DNA from: Couchioplanes caeruleus | GTDB lineage: Bacteria; Actinomycetota; Actinomycetes; Mycobacteriales; Micromonosporaceae | DNA length: 64,000 nucleotides | Assembly: GCF_023499255.1 (NCBI RefSeq) | Contig: NZ_CP092183.1 | Location: 2,239,501-2,303,500 of the forward strand | Direction of reading: 5' to 3' | Shown here: one piece after another, positions 55,398-63,356 of the stretch | Layout: each line of letters starts with the position of its first letter | How positions within the stretch are numbered: the first letter of the stretch is position 1 | The notes under the pieces: model-generated | What the model was told of the DNA's origin: nothing | Databases searched by the model: none | What the model saw: the letters and a program-made list of their open reading frames with translations, nothing else | Made by a program: the position numbers and the translations under genes

Positions 55398-55533
55398 TGG
55401 TGTCCCACGAGTAGGCGAGCAGGGCGAACGCGGCGCCGAGCAGCGCCAGCGAGACGCCCCGCGTCCCGATCGGCAGCGCGGCCAGCACGAGCAGGATGAC
55501 GGCGACGATGTAGAAGAACGCCTGGATCGACAT
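55387..55533 (-). CDS. Small two-helix membrane protein (48 residues)
   Basis: MSIQAFFYIVAVILLVLAAL followed by a second hydrophobic stretch (VSLALLGAAFALLAYSW). GAGG lies upstream of the ATG at 55533. It is convergent with and overlaps the GH13 gene. No known family; the size and membrane character resemble the many small conserved membrane proteins of actinobacteria. Confidence 0.6.
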   Translation of the reverse strand: MSIQAFFYIVAVILLVLAALPIGTRGVSLALLGAAFALLAYSWDTITA

Positions 55534-55595
55534 GGGAGAGCCTCGAATCTGTGGGGGATGTGGCGGCGCCGCATGTACCCCTGAATCGAGATCTT

Positions 55596-57206
55596 TCAAA
55601 CCACCGGCAGCGTGAGGGCGGACGGATGGGCCGGGCCGTGGTGCACGGTCGTCGTCGTGGCGACCAGGCGCGTGGCGGTGGCCAGGGGCTCACCCGTGCC
55701 GTAGTTGCGGGCGAAGCGGGGATGCGCGCCGCCGCTGACCTGCAGCCGGATCCGGTGGCCGGCGGCGAAGCGGTGCCCGGCCGCGCCGAGGGGGATGTGC
55801 ACGACGTCCTCGTCGGCGTGGTCGGGCGTGAGCCGCGTGAAGCCGTCGCACACGTTCACCGAGCGGCCCTGCGGGTCCACGTCGCACAGGCGCACGAACA
55901 GGTCGAAGTGGCCGGTGCTGCCCGCCGCGTACAGGTCGGCTGTGGGCGTACCCATGATCTCCAGGGCCTCGGGCAACGACCCGGTGGTGAAGGTCCGCAC
56001 GTCCGGGCGCGCCTCCAGGCGCCGGTTGTCGCGCGCGCCGGCCGTGCGCGACTGCAGCTGCCCGGCGAACGACGGCGTCGGGTCGCGCGGGTCGTAGCGG
56101 AAGCTGGTCGCGCCGGCGGCGAGCTCCCCGAGGCCGCCGCCGGGGCGCAGATGGAACCGGGCCGGGGTGCTGGGCGGCGGCCATTCCGGCAGCTCCCGCC
56201 ACTCGCCCCCGATGTGGACCCGCACCTTCCTGGACCGCTCGCCCCGGCCGAGAAGGTGCACCCGCAGGTGGTCCAGCGCGTCGGCCGTCACCTCGGCCCG
56301 GCCCCGGTCGAACATGGACGTATGGGTCCAGGGGCCGATCATCAGCGTGGGTTCCCGGCCGGCGCGGCGCAGCCGGGCGTACTGCCGCAGGGTCTGGCCG
56401 AGCGCCAGGTCGTGCCAGCCGGTGACCAGGCTGACGGGCGCGGTCATCCGGTCCGCCGCCGGCCCGGCGTCGGCGCCGGCCCAGATCAGATCGTCCGGGT
56501 ACGGGTGGCTCACCCAGTCCTCGAACTCCTGCCGCCGCCCGCCGAGCGCGCGCCGGTAGGAAGCGAGCAGCGGCACCCCGCGGACGGCGTGCCGCAGGTG
56601 CCGGGCCAGCCGCAGGAGCGCGCGCAGGTACGCCCCCTGCCCGCCCGCCTGGTGGAAGAACGCCGTCCCGCTGATCAGGGCCAGTTCGAGCCGGAACGTG
56701 CAGTGCCCGTCGGGGTGCATGGCGTCGTAGAAGTCGTGCGCCGGCCCCTGCATGACCGCGGCGCGCCACTCCGGCGGCGGGTCCAGCCCGAGCGCCCACT
56801 GCACGTAGCTCAGGTAGCTGGGGCCGATCGTCGCGAACGCGCCCGGGAACCACTCCTGCTTGCGCATCCACTCGACGGTCGCCTGCCCGTCGGCGGCCTC
56901 GTTGCGCCACAGGTGGAACCGGCCGCCGGACCCGCCCGTGCCGCGGGTGCTCTGGATCAGCACCCGGAACCCCTGTCCGGCGAAGGCCGTGCCGAACAGC
57001 GAGTTCCACGGGAAGCCGCGGCCGTACGCGCTGCGCACCAGCAGCACGGGGCATTCCGCGTCGGTGACCGGTGCGTAGTGGTCGGTGACGAGCACAGTCC
57101 CGTCGGCGGCGGGCACCTCGAGGCCGGGCTCCCACTCGACGTCGTAGGGAGCGGACGCCCGGGTGCGCCGGCGCATCGTCCGCAGGAAAAATGGCAGTCG
57201 CTCCAT
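55596..57206 (-). CDS. CocE/NonD-family hydrolase (X-Pro dipeptidyl-peptidase fold)
   Basis: A 536-residue alpha/beta-hydrolase of the CocE/S15 family. The N-terminal domain has VLLVRSAYGRGFPWN and STRGTGGSGG; the nucleophile Ser is in TIGPSYLSYVQW; Asp/His are in the VTGWHDLALGQTLR and GPWTHTSM regions; the C-terminal jelly-roll domain has LFVRLCDVDPQGRSVNV. It hydrolyses esters or amides of small molecules. No signal peptide is evident. It is divergent from a TetR regulator with a palindromic site in the 53-base gap, so it is likely induced by its substrate. Confidence 0.88.
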   Translation of the reverse strand: MERLPFFLRTMRRRTRASAPYDVEWEPGLEVPAADGTVLVTDHYAPVTDAECPVLLVRSAYGRGFPWNSLFGTAFAGQGFRVLIQSTRGTGGSGGRFHLWRNEAADGQATVEWMRKQEWFPGAFATIGPSYLSYVQWALGLDPPPEWRAAVMQGPAHDFYDAMHPDGHCTFRLELALISGTAFFHQAGGQGAYLRALLRLARHLRHAVRGVPLLASYRRALGGRRQEFEDWVSHPYPDDLIWAGADAGPAADRMTAPVSLVTGWHDLALGQTLRQYARLRRAGREPTLMIGPWTHTSMFDRGRAEVTADALDHLRVHLLGRGERSRKVRVHIGGEWRELPEWPPPSTPARFHLRPGGGLGELAAGATSFRYDPRDPTPSFAGQLQSRTAGARDNRRLEARPDVRTFTTGSLPEALEIMGTPTADLYAAGSTGHFDLFVRLCDVDPQGRSVNVCDGFTRLTPDHADEDVVHIPLGAAGHRFAAGHRIRLQVSGGAHPRFARNYGTGEPLATATRLVATTTTVHHGPAHPSALTLPVV

Positions 57207-57223
57207 CACCGCGCCCCTTTCCC

Positions 57224-57234
57224 GTACGTTGTAC
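57224..57234. promoter_or_regulatory. GTAC-N3-GTAC operator between CocE and TetR genes
   Basis: gtacgttgtac lies 18 bases upstream of the CocE start and 25 bases upstream of the TetR start. The arrangement fits a TetR-family site controlling both genes. Confidence 0.5.
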
Positions 57235-57259
57235 TGAAAATAGCATCCCGGAGGTGCCC

Positions 57260-57883
57260 GTGCCCAGAGGCCGCCCGCCCGCGCGTACCCGGCCACAGGT
57301 CGTCGCGGCCGCGATCGCCGTGGCCGACGCGGAGGGTCTGGAGGCGCTGACCATGCGCCGGCTGGCCGCCGAGCTGGGGGCCGGGCCGATGTCGCTGTAC
57401 ACGTACGTGCGCGACAAGGAGGAGCTGGTCGACCTGATGGTCGACCAGGTCAGCGAGTTCGACCCGGCGCTGGGCGAGCCGGACCTGCTCGGCCTGCTCG
57501 GCTGGCAACGCGACCTGATGCTGCGGCACCCCTGGCTGCCCTCCACCCTGCCCGACCGCCGCCTCGGCGGACCGAACCTGCTGGGCTACCTGGAACGCGG
57601 CCTGACCGCGCTGGAGCCGACGGGCCTGCCGGGCGCGGCGAAGATGGAGATCCTCGCGCTGCTGACCGGCTTCGTCGCCGGCTACGTGACCAACGAACTC
57701 GCCCGGGCCCGCGCCGGGGTGACCGACGCCGAACGGGTGCAGGAGCACGTCACCGCGCTGCGGGAGGCGGTGGCCGGCGGCGCGTACCCCCGGCTCGCCG
57801 CGGTGCTCGCCGAGGGCGGACCGGTGACCCCGCCGGCCTTCGAGGACGTCGCCCGGCGCATGATCGCGGGCCTCGTCGGGTAG
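57260..57883 (+). CDS. TetR-family regulator
   Basis: A 207-residue regulator with the N-terminal helix-turn-helix GLEALTMRRLAAELGAGP plus MSLYTYVRDKEEL and a TetR_C_11-like ligand domain (MLRHPWLPS). GGAGG at 57250-57254 favours the GTG at 57260 over one six bases earlier. Divergent from the CocE-type hydrolase; the gap holds a short palindrome. It probably represses that gene and itself. Confidence 0.92.
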   Translation: MPRGRPPARTRPQVVAAAIAVADAEGLEALTMRRLAAELGAGPMSLYTYVRDKEELVDLMVDQVSEFDPALGEPDLLGLLGWQRDLMLRHPWLPSTLPDRRLGGPNLLGYLERGLTALEPTGLPGAAKMEILALLTGFVAGYVTNELARARAGVTDAERVQEHVTALREAVAGGAYPRLAAVLAEGGPVTPPAFEDVARRMIAGLVG

Positions 57884-57892
57884 CCCTGGGGC

Positions 57893-58384
57893 ATGAGCAG
57901 CCACGTCGCGTACCGGCACAGTCCCTCGCACCGCTCCTGGTGGGGGCTCGTCCCGTTCGGGCTCGCGGTCGCCGCGGCGGCGCTGATCGGCGGCCTCGGC
58001 GTGGCCGGCACGGCCGGCGAGTACCAGAGCCTCGACCGCCCGTCGTGGGCGCCGCCGTCGTGGCTGTTCGGCCCGGTGTGGACCATCCTGTACGCGATGA
58101 TCGCGGTGGCCGGCTGGCTGGTCTGGCGCCGGGCCGGCTGGACCACGGCGCTCACCGTCTACGCGGTCCAGCTCGTGCTCAACGCGGTCTGGACGCCCAT
58201 CTTCTTCGGCTTCGGCCGGTACGGACTCGCGCTGCTGGACATCGCGGTGCTGTGGGTGCTGATCGGGGCCACCGTGCTGCTGTTCCGCCCGGTGTCGCGC
58301 GCCGCCGCGTGGCTGCTGGTGCCGTACTGGGCGTGGGTCACCTACGCGATGGCGCTCAACGCGGCGATCTGGCACGCCAACTGA
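57893..58384 (+). CDS. tspO: TspO/MBR-family tryptophan-rich sensory protein
   Basis: A 163-residue five-helix membrane protein with the typical tryptophans and motifs: PSWAPPSWLFGPVWTILYAM, LVLNAVWTPIFFG and WVTYAMALNAAIW. TspO proteins bind porphyrins and sterol-like ligands and affect stress responses in bacteria. It starts 9 bases after the TetR gene and is probably co-transcribed with it. Confidence 0.95.
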   Translation: MSSHVAYRHSPSHRSWWGLVPFGLAVAAAALIGGLGVAGTAGEYQSLDRPSWAPPSWLFGPVWTILYAMIAVAGWLVWRRAGWTTALTVYAVQLVLNAVWTPIFFGFGRYGLALLDIAVLWVLIGATVLLFRPVSRAAAWLLVPYWAWVTYAMALNAAIWHAN

Positions 58385-58440
58385 CCCCCGATTCATGCGC
58401 GCCATCCTCGGCGCCCCATGCTGAGAGCCCGCTGAGGCTC

Positions 58441-58989
58441 CTACCGCGCTGCGGTGGCGGTCTTGGCGAGGAACCGGCCGAGGTGCGGGTCGAACCGGGC
58501 CGGATCGGCGGCCGCGAGTTCCGCCCGCGTCCACCAGCGGACCGCGGCGAACTCGCCCTCGTCCGCCCTCAACGGTTCGTCGCGGCCGACGGTGGCCACG
58601 TACCAGAGGCTGACGTCGGTGTGGCCGGCGTCCACGCCGACCGTCCGCGTCACCGTGAGGAAGACCGGCTCGGAGGCGGCGCCGGTCACGCCGAGCTCCT
58701 CGAGGAGCTCGCGGCGGGCCGTCGCGGCGGGGTCCTCGCCCGGTTCGACGTGCCCGCCCGGCGGCAGCCAGAGCCGCGCGTTGCGGTGGTCGACCAGCAG
58801 CACATCGCCGGTGCCCGGATCGACCGGGACCACGTACGACACCAGGTGACGCGGGGGAGTGGCCGGCTTGACCCGGCGGCGGACGTCGTCCGTGCCGGCC
58901 AGCCAGGCCAGGGTGTCCGCCCGGTGCGCCGCCTCGAGCTCGTCGTACGGCCGCAGGGCGGACACCAGGTCGTGCAGCGCGGGAATCAT
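58441..58989 (-). CDS. NUDIX hydrolase
   Basis: A 182-residue NUDIX protein. The catalytic box is GGHVEPGEDPAATARRELLE plus ELGV (GX5EX7REUXEEXGU), at about residues 78-101. An N-terminal helical segment of about 45 residues precedes it. It hydrolyses a nucleoside-diphosphate-linked compound; the substrate is unknown. ATG at 58989. The next 152 bases (58990-59141) hold no clear gene. Confidence 0.92.
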   Translation of the reverse strand: MIPALHDLVSALRPYDELEAAHRADTLAWLAGTDDVRRRVKPATPPRHLVSYVVPVDPGTGDVLLVDHRNARLWLPPGGHVEPGEDPAATARRELLEELGVTGAASEPVFLTVTRTVGVDAGHTDVSLWYVATVGRDEPLRADEGEFAAVRWWTRAELAAADPARFDPHLGRFLAKTATAAR

Positions 58990-59141
58990 CCGGCGATGAT
59001 GCCTCAGCCGGCGTCCCGGACGGTGCAGCCGCCCTCGGTGACTGCGAAGAAGGCGGCCGGGGCGAGGCAGCGCCCGGTCCGTTGTGGACCGGCTGAGGAA
59101 CCCCGTGGATCTGTCGCAGGTCTCGCGTCCGGCCGGCGTGG

Positions 59142-59507
59142 TCAGGAACGCAGGCAGATGTCGAACGGGTGGCCCTCCGGGTCGAGCAGCACCCGCCAGC
59201 GCTCCGGCTGCGGCTGCTCGCCCGGCTTGGTTGCGCCCAGGGCGAGCGCCTCCTGCTCGGCCTCGTCCAGGTCGTCGACGTAGAAGTCGAGGTGGTAGCG
59301 CTTCGGTGCGGTCTCCTGCGGCCAGCCGGGGCCCGAGTAGCCGGGCACCTGGCCGAAGCCGATGCTGGTCGAGCCGTCGCCGATCATGGCGTACTCGGCC
59401 TGGCTGTGCTGGACGTCCCAGCCGAGGACGCCGGAGTAGAAGGCCGCCTGCGCCGCCGGGTCGGTGGCATCCAGGTTGATCATGGCCAGAGAGGCGAATC
59501 CGGGCAT
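59142..59507 (-). CDS. VOC-family (glyoxalase-like) protein
   Basis: A 121-residue single VOC module starting with INLDATDPAAQAAFYSGVLGWDV and ending PERWRVLLDPEGHPFDICL, with metal-site candidates H at position ~71 (RYHLDFYV) and the terminal GHPFD. Related proteins bind drugs or catalyse small-molecule rearrangements; the role is unknown. ATG at 59507. Confidence 0.9.
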   Translation of the reverse strand: MPGFASLAMINLDATDPAAQAAFYSGVLGWDVQHSQAEYAMIGDGSTSIGFGQVPGYSGPGWPQETAPKRYHLDFYVDDLDEAEQEALALGATKPGEQPQPERWRVLLDPEGHPFDICLRS

Positions 59508-59566
59508 TGTGCTGCCTTTCCGTGTGGGTACGCCACCATCCTCGCGCCAGAAGCTGACACCTTCTG

Positions 59567-60700
59567 TCAGGTACGCGTGGCCGGGAACGCCACCTCGACG
59601 ACGAGCCCGCCACGGGGACGCGGCCGTGCGGTGAGTGTCGCCTCGTGGGCCCGGGCGATCGCGCGCACAATCGACAAGCCCAGGCCGTGATGCCCGGCGT
59701 CGGCCGTACGGTGCAGCCGCTGGAACGGCTCGAACAGCCGGTCCACCTCGCCGACCGGGATGATCTCGCCGTCGTTGGCCACCGAGAGCACCACGCCCCC
59801 GGCATCGCGTCGGACCCCGACCTCGACCGTGCCGCCGGGGGTGTTGTGGTGGATCGCGTTGTCGCAGAGGTTGACCAGCAAGCGGCCCAGCAGCATCTGG
59901 TCACCCGGCACCCGGGCCGGCCGCAGCGAGGTCTGCAGGCGCAGCCCGTACCGCTCGACCTCGGGAGCGCGCTCCCGCAGCGTCAGCTCCGCCAGGGCGG
60001 CGAGGTCGACCACCTCGTCGGCGACCGGGCCGTGCTCGCTGGTGGCCAGGGTCAGCAGCGACTCCAGCAGGTGGCCGCGCTGGTCGCTGATGGCCAGGAG
60101 CCGCTCGAAGTTCGAGCGGAACGACTCTAGCCCGGCGTCCGGGTCGATCAGCGGTTCCTCCAGCAGCGCCCGTTCGACGGTCAGGGGCGTACGCATCTCG
60201 TGCGCGGCGTTGGCGACGAACCGCTTGTGCGCGTCGAGCGCGTCCGCCAGGCGGGCGAGGAGCCCGTCGACGGTGTCGGCGAGGTCCTTCAGTTCGGTGC
60301 GGGGCCCGGGCAGGGCCAGCCGCTCGTGCACGTTGCGATCGGAGATGCGGCGCAGCCGCCCGGTCATGGTCAGCACCGGGCGCAGCACGCGACCGGCGAT
60401 GAACCAGCCCAGCAGCAGCGACAGCACGGCCATGATGGCCAGCGCGATCAAGGGCTCCACCAGCCGTTCGGCCGTCGGGCCGCCGCCGGGCAGCGGTGCC
60501 ACGGGCGGCGGGGGAAGAGGCGGCCGCCCGCCGGGCGGCACGGGCAGCCGCGGCACCGGTGGCGGAGCCGGTGGCGCACCGCGATCGAGGCCGCGGGCCA
60601 GGGCCCACATGATGATCAGCAGAACCGTGCTCGACGCCACCGAGACCAGGCAGTAGAGCACCGTGAGCCGGAGCCGCAGGGGATGCTGCCGCAGTCGCAT
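59567..60700 (-). CDS. Sensor histidine kinase
   Basis: A 377-residue membrane kinase. Helix 1 (about 12-34), a Pro-rich extracytoplasmic loop (PPAPPPVPRLPVPPGG region), helix 2 (about 82-104), HAMP domain, H-box NAAHEMRTPL, N-box LVNLCDNAIHHN and the G boxes NDGEIIP and HHGLGLSIV. The very Pro-rich sensor loop lacks a known fold. It starts two bases after the response regulator's stop, so the two form one operon, divergent from an ABC exporter that is the likely target. Confidence 0.94.
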   Translation of the reverse strand: MRLRQHPLRLRLTVLYCLVSVASSTVLLIIMWALARGLDRGAPPAPPPVPRLPVPPGGRPPLPPPPVAPLPGGGPTAERLVEPLIALAIMAVLSLLLGWFIAGRVLRPVLTMTGRLRRISDRNVHERLALPGPRTELKDLADTVDGLLARLADALDAHKRFVANAAHEMRTPLTVERALLEEPLIDPDAGLESFRSNFERLLAISDQRGHLLESLLTLATSEHGPVADEVVDLAALAELTLRERAPEVERYGLRLQTSLRPARVPGDQMLLGRLLVNLCDNAIHHNTPGGTVEVGVRRDAGGVVLSVANDGEIIPVGEVDRLFEPFQRLHRTADAGHHGLGLSIVRAIARAHEATLTARPRPRGGLVVEVAFPATRT

Positions 60701-60702
60701 GG

Positions 60703-61359
60703 TCAGATCCGGTATCCGGCCCGTGGCACGGTCTCGATGACCGGCGGCTCACCGAGCTTGGCCCGCAACCGGTTCACCGTGGCCTTCACCGTGGTGGTGA
60801 ACGGGTCCGCGGCCTCGTCCCAGACACGGTCGAGCAGTTCCTCCGCCGACACCACCCGGCTGCCGCAGCCCATCAGGTACTCCAGGACGGCGAACTCCTT
60901 GGGGCTCAGCGGGAGGCGCGCCCCGGCCCGGGTCGCGGTCCGCTGTGCCGGATCGAGGCGGAGATCGCCGTGGACCAGGACGGGCGGTGTCGCAGGCTGT
61001 GAGCGCCGGGCCACCGCGCGGATCCGCGCGACCAGTTCGGCATACGCGAACGGCTTGGCCAGGTAGTCGTCGGCGCCCAGGCCGAGCCCTTCCACCCGGT
61101 GCGCGACGGTGCCCGAGGCGGTCAGCATGAGCACCCGGCTCGGTGACCCGCGGCCGACCAGCTCGCGGCACACGTCGTCGCCGTGCACCACGGGCAGGTC
61201 CCGGTCGAGGACGACGACGTCGTACTCCACCACGGTCGCCCGCTCGAGCGCCGCTCCGCCGTCGTACGCGACGTCGACAGCCATGCCCTCGCGCCGCAGC
61301 ACCCGGGCCACGGAGTCGGCGAGGTCCGGCTGGTCCTCGACCACGAGTACGCGCATCAC
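60703..61359 (-). CDS. OmpR-family response regulator
   Basis: A 218-residue regulator: receiver domain (acidic ED at 8-9, phospho-acceptor Asp in VVLDRDLPV, Lys in YLAKPFAY) and a winged-helix output domain (LPLSPKEFAVLEYLMG, KATVNRLRAKLGEP, ETVPRAGYRI). Start is GTG 61359 or ATG 61356; a GAAGAGGGGG site fits the ATG. Upstream, three copies of GTCACAGC with 11-base spacing and an inverted copy lie between this gene and the ABC exporter: likely its own binding site. Confidence 0.95.
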   Translation of the reverse strand: MMRVLVVEDQPDLADSVARVLRREGMAVDVAYDGGAALERATVVEYDVVVLDRDLPVVHGDDVCRELVGRGSPSRVLMLTASGTVAHRVEGLGLGADDYLAKPFAYAELVARIRAVARRSQPATPPVLVHGDLRLDPAQRTATRAGARLPLSPKEFAVLEYLMGCGSRVVSAEELLDRVWDEAADPFTTTVKATVNRLRAKLGEPPVIETVPRAGYRI

Positions 61360-61395
61360 ACCCCCTCTTCCCGGCCTGAGGCTAGCGGCCGGCCC

Positions 61396-61435
61396 GTCAC
61401 AGCGCGGTCACAGCGACGCGGACGGTGCTGTGACC
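61396..61435. promoter_or_regulatory. GTCACAGC repeat cluster, response-regulator operator
   Basis: GTCACAGCG at 61396-61404 and 61407-61415 are direct repeats with an 11-base period, the usual OmpR/PhoB dimer geometry. GCTGTGACC at 61427-61435 is the inverted copy of GGTCACAGC at 61406-61414. The cluster sits in the 129-base gap between the regulator and the ABC exporter. Confidence 0.7.
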
Positions 61436-61488
61436 GCCCGTTGTCTACAACGTTCTCCGACAGCACATGCCCACGACGTCAGGAGGAC

Positions 61489-62364
61489 ATGATGACGCCG
61501 GCCATCCGTACCGAGGCCCTGACCAAACGCTATCGGCGCCGCCCGGCGCTGGACGACTGCACGATCGCGGTTCCCGCCGGACGCGTCGCCGGGCTGGTCG
61601 GTCCCAACGGTGCCGGCAAGTCGACGCTCCTCGGGCTGGTCTGCGGGATGATCGCGCCGACCGGCGGGAGCATCGAGGTGCTCGGTCACCGGCCGGCCGC
61701 CGACGCCGGTCAGCTGTCCCGGGTCGGGTTCGTCGCGCAGGACGCACCGGTCTACGGGGGGCTGACCGTGGCCGAACACCTGCGGCTCGGCGCCCGGCTG
61801 AACCCGGGATGGGACGCCGGCCTCGCCGAGCGGCGGATCCGGTTGCAAGGGCTCGATCCAGGGCAGAAGGCCGGCTCGCTCTCCGGTGGCGAGCGTGCCC
61901 AGCTGGCTCTCACGGTGGCCGCCGCGAAGCGGGCCGATCTGCTCGTGCTCGACGAGCCGGTGGCGGCTCTGGACCCGCTCGCCCGGCGCGGGTTCCTGCG
62001 GGACCTGCTCGACGTCGTCGACGAGCTCGGCGTCAGCGTCGTGCTCTCCTCGCACCTGCTCGGCGACCTGGAGCAGGTGTGCGATCACCTGATCGTCCTG
62101 GCCGGCGGACGCGTGCAGATCTCCGGCGACGTCGCCGACCTGCTCGCGGCCCACCACCGGATCGCGGGCGGCCTGGAGGACCGGCCGGCCGGGGCCGAGC
62201 TGATCCACGCCGAGCGGACCCCGGGCGCCCTCTCCATGATCGTCCGATCACCCGGGCCGGTCCCCGGCGGCGAGGCGGTCGGCCTCGAGGATCTGACCCT
62301 CGCCTACCTGACCCGGGCCACCACCGCCGGCCCAGCCGTACCCGTGACGGGAGCGTTCCGATGA
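61489..62364 (+). CDS. ABC exporter ATP-binding protein
   Basis: A 291-residue ATPase with Walker A GPNGAGKST, Q-loop VAQDAPVYG, signature LSGGERAQL, Walker B LLVLDEPVAALDP and the H-loop LSSHLLGDL. The C-terminal extension (about 215-291) is typical of drug- or bacitracin-type exporters. GGAGGAC precedes the ATG at 61489. Its stop overlaps the permease start (ATGA). Likely controlled by the divergent two-component system. Confidence 0.94.
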   Translation: MMTPAIRTEALTKRYRRRPALDDCTIAVPAGRVAGLVGPNGAGKSTLLGLVCGMIAPTGGSIEVLGHRPAADAGQLSRVGFVAQDAPVYGGLTVAEHLRLGARLNPGWDAGLAERRIRLQGLDPGQKAGSLSGGERAQLALTVAAAKRADLLVLDEPVAALDPLARRGFLRDLLDVVDELGVSVVLSSHLLGDLEQVCDHLIVLAGGRVQISGDVADLLAAHHRIAGGLEDRPAGAELIHAERTPGALSMIVRSPGPVPGGEAVGLEDLTLAYLTRATTAGPAVPVTGAFR

Positions 62365-63356
62365 TCTGGCTGACCTGGCGGCAGTTCCGCGTGCAGGCCC
62401 TGACGGCGGCCGCCGCGCTGACCCTGCTGGCGCTCTACCTCATCCACCTGGGCGGTGAGATCCGCACCTTCTACGACACGAGAATCGCCGGCTGCGTGGC
62501 CGGCTCCTGTCTCACCGCGCGGCGGGACCTCTACGACAGCTACAGCGACACGGTCATCATCGTCGGGGCTCTCCTCGTCGCCGTACCCGCGCTGATCGGC
62601 ATCTTCTGGGGCGCGCCGCTGGTGACCCGCGAGCTGGAGGCGCGCACCGACCGGCTGGTCTGGAGCCAGAGCGTCACCCGGACCCGGTGGCTGGCGGTCA
62701 AGCTGAGCGTCATCGGTGGATGCAGTGCCCTGGTGACCGGCCTGTCCGCCCTCCTCCTGACGTGGAGCGCCAGCCGGTACGACGAGGTGATCGGCGACCG
62801 GTTCGCCGCGCTGAGCTTCGACTCACGGAACGTCGTCCCGATCGGCTACGGACTGTTCGCCTTCGTCCTGGGCGCCGTCGTGGGCGTGCTCGTCCGGCGC
62901 ACGCTGCCGGCCATGGCGATCACCCTGGTGGCCTTCACGGCGCTGCAACTGCTTATCCCGACGGTCGTCCGTCAGCACCTCGTCGCCCCGGTCACCGAGA
63001 CCATCACCGCCGACGCCTCGGTGCTGAACGCCGGCGTCGGCCTCAGCCTGGGCGACGACGACACGTTCCGGATCCGGGGCTACACCGTCCCGGGCGGGTG
63101 GGCCCTGGAGGATTCGTCCCCGCTGCTCAACCCGGACGGCTCGGCGTACACCGGCAAGGATGCAAGACCGTGCCTCCAACTCGGCGACCCGGAGGCGAGC
63201 ATGGCCTGCACCGCGGCGCAGAACCTGCGCTTCGAGCACACCTACCAGCCGGCGAGCCGCTACTGGGCCTTCCAGTGGATCGAATTCACGGGGTACGTCG
63301 TGCTGTCCGTCCTTGTGGCCGGCTTCGGCCTCTTCCGGCTCCGCCGCCGCATCTAG
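62361..63356 (+). CDS. ABC exporter permease
   Basis: A 331-residue permease with six or so membrane helices, starting MIWLTWRQFRVQALTAAAAL, the familiar opening of this actinobacterial exporter family. A large extracytoplasmic loop (about residues 215-295) with two cysteines lies before the last helix. Partner of the preceding ATPase. Its stop (TAG) overlaps the stop of the convergent LuxR gene in a CTAG palindrome, so the two genes share their last bases. Confidence 0.88.
   Translation: MIWLTWRQFRVQALTAAAALTLLALYLIHLGGEIRTFYDTRIAGCVAGSCLTARRDLYDSYSDTVIIVGALLVAVPALIGIFWGAPLVTRELEARTDRLVWSQSVTRTRWLAVKLSVIGGCSALVTGLSALLLTWSASRYDEVIGDRFAALSFDSRNVVPIGYGLFAFVLGAVVGVLVRRTLPAMAITLVAFTALQLLIPTVVRQHLVAPVTETITADASVLNAGVGLSLGDDDTFRIRGYTVPGGWALEDSSPLLNPDGSAYTGKDARPCLQLGDPEASMACTAAQNLRFEHTYQPASRYWAFQWIEFTGYVVLSVLVAGFGLFRLRRRI

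Noticed and set aside
58990..59141. A short minus-strand frame ending in LAPAAFFAVTEGGCTVRDAG considered as a gene remnant
   Set aside because: It looks protein-like but is too short, and no family could be recognised.
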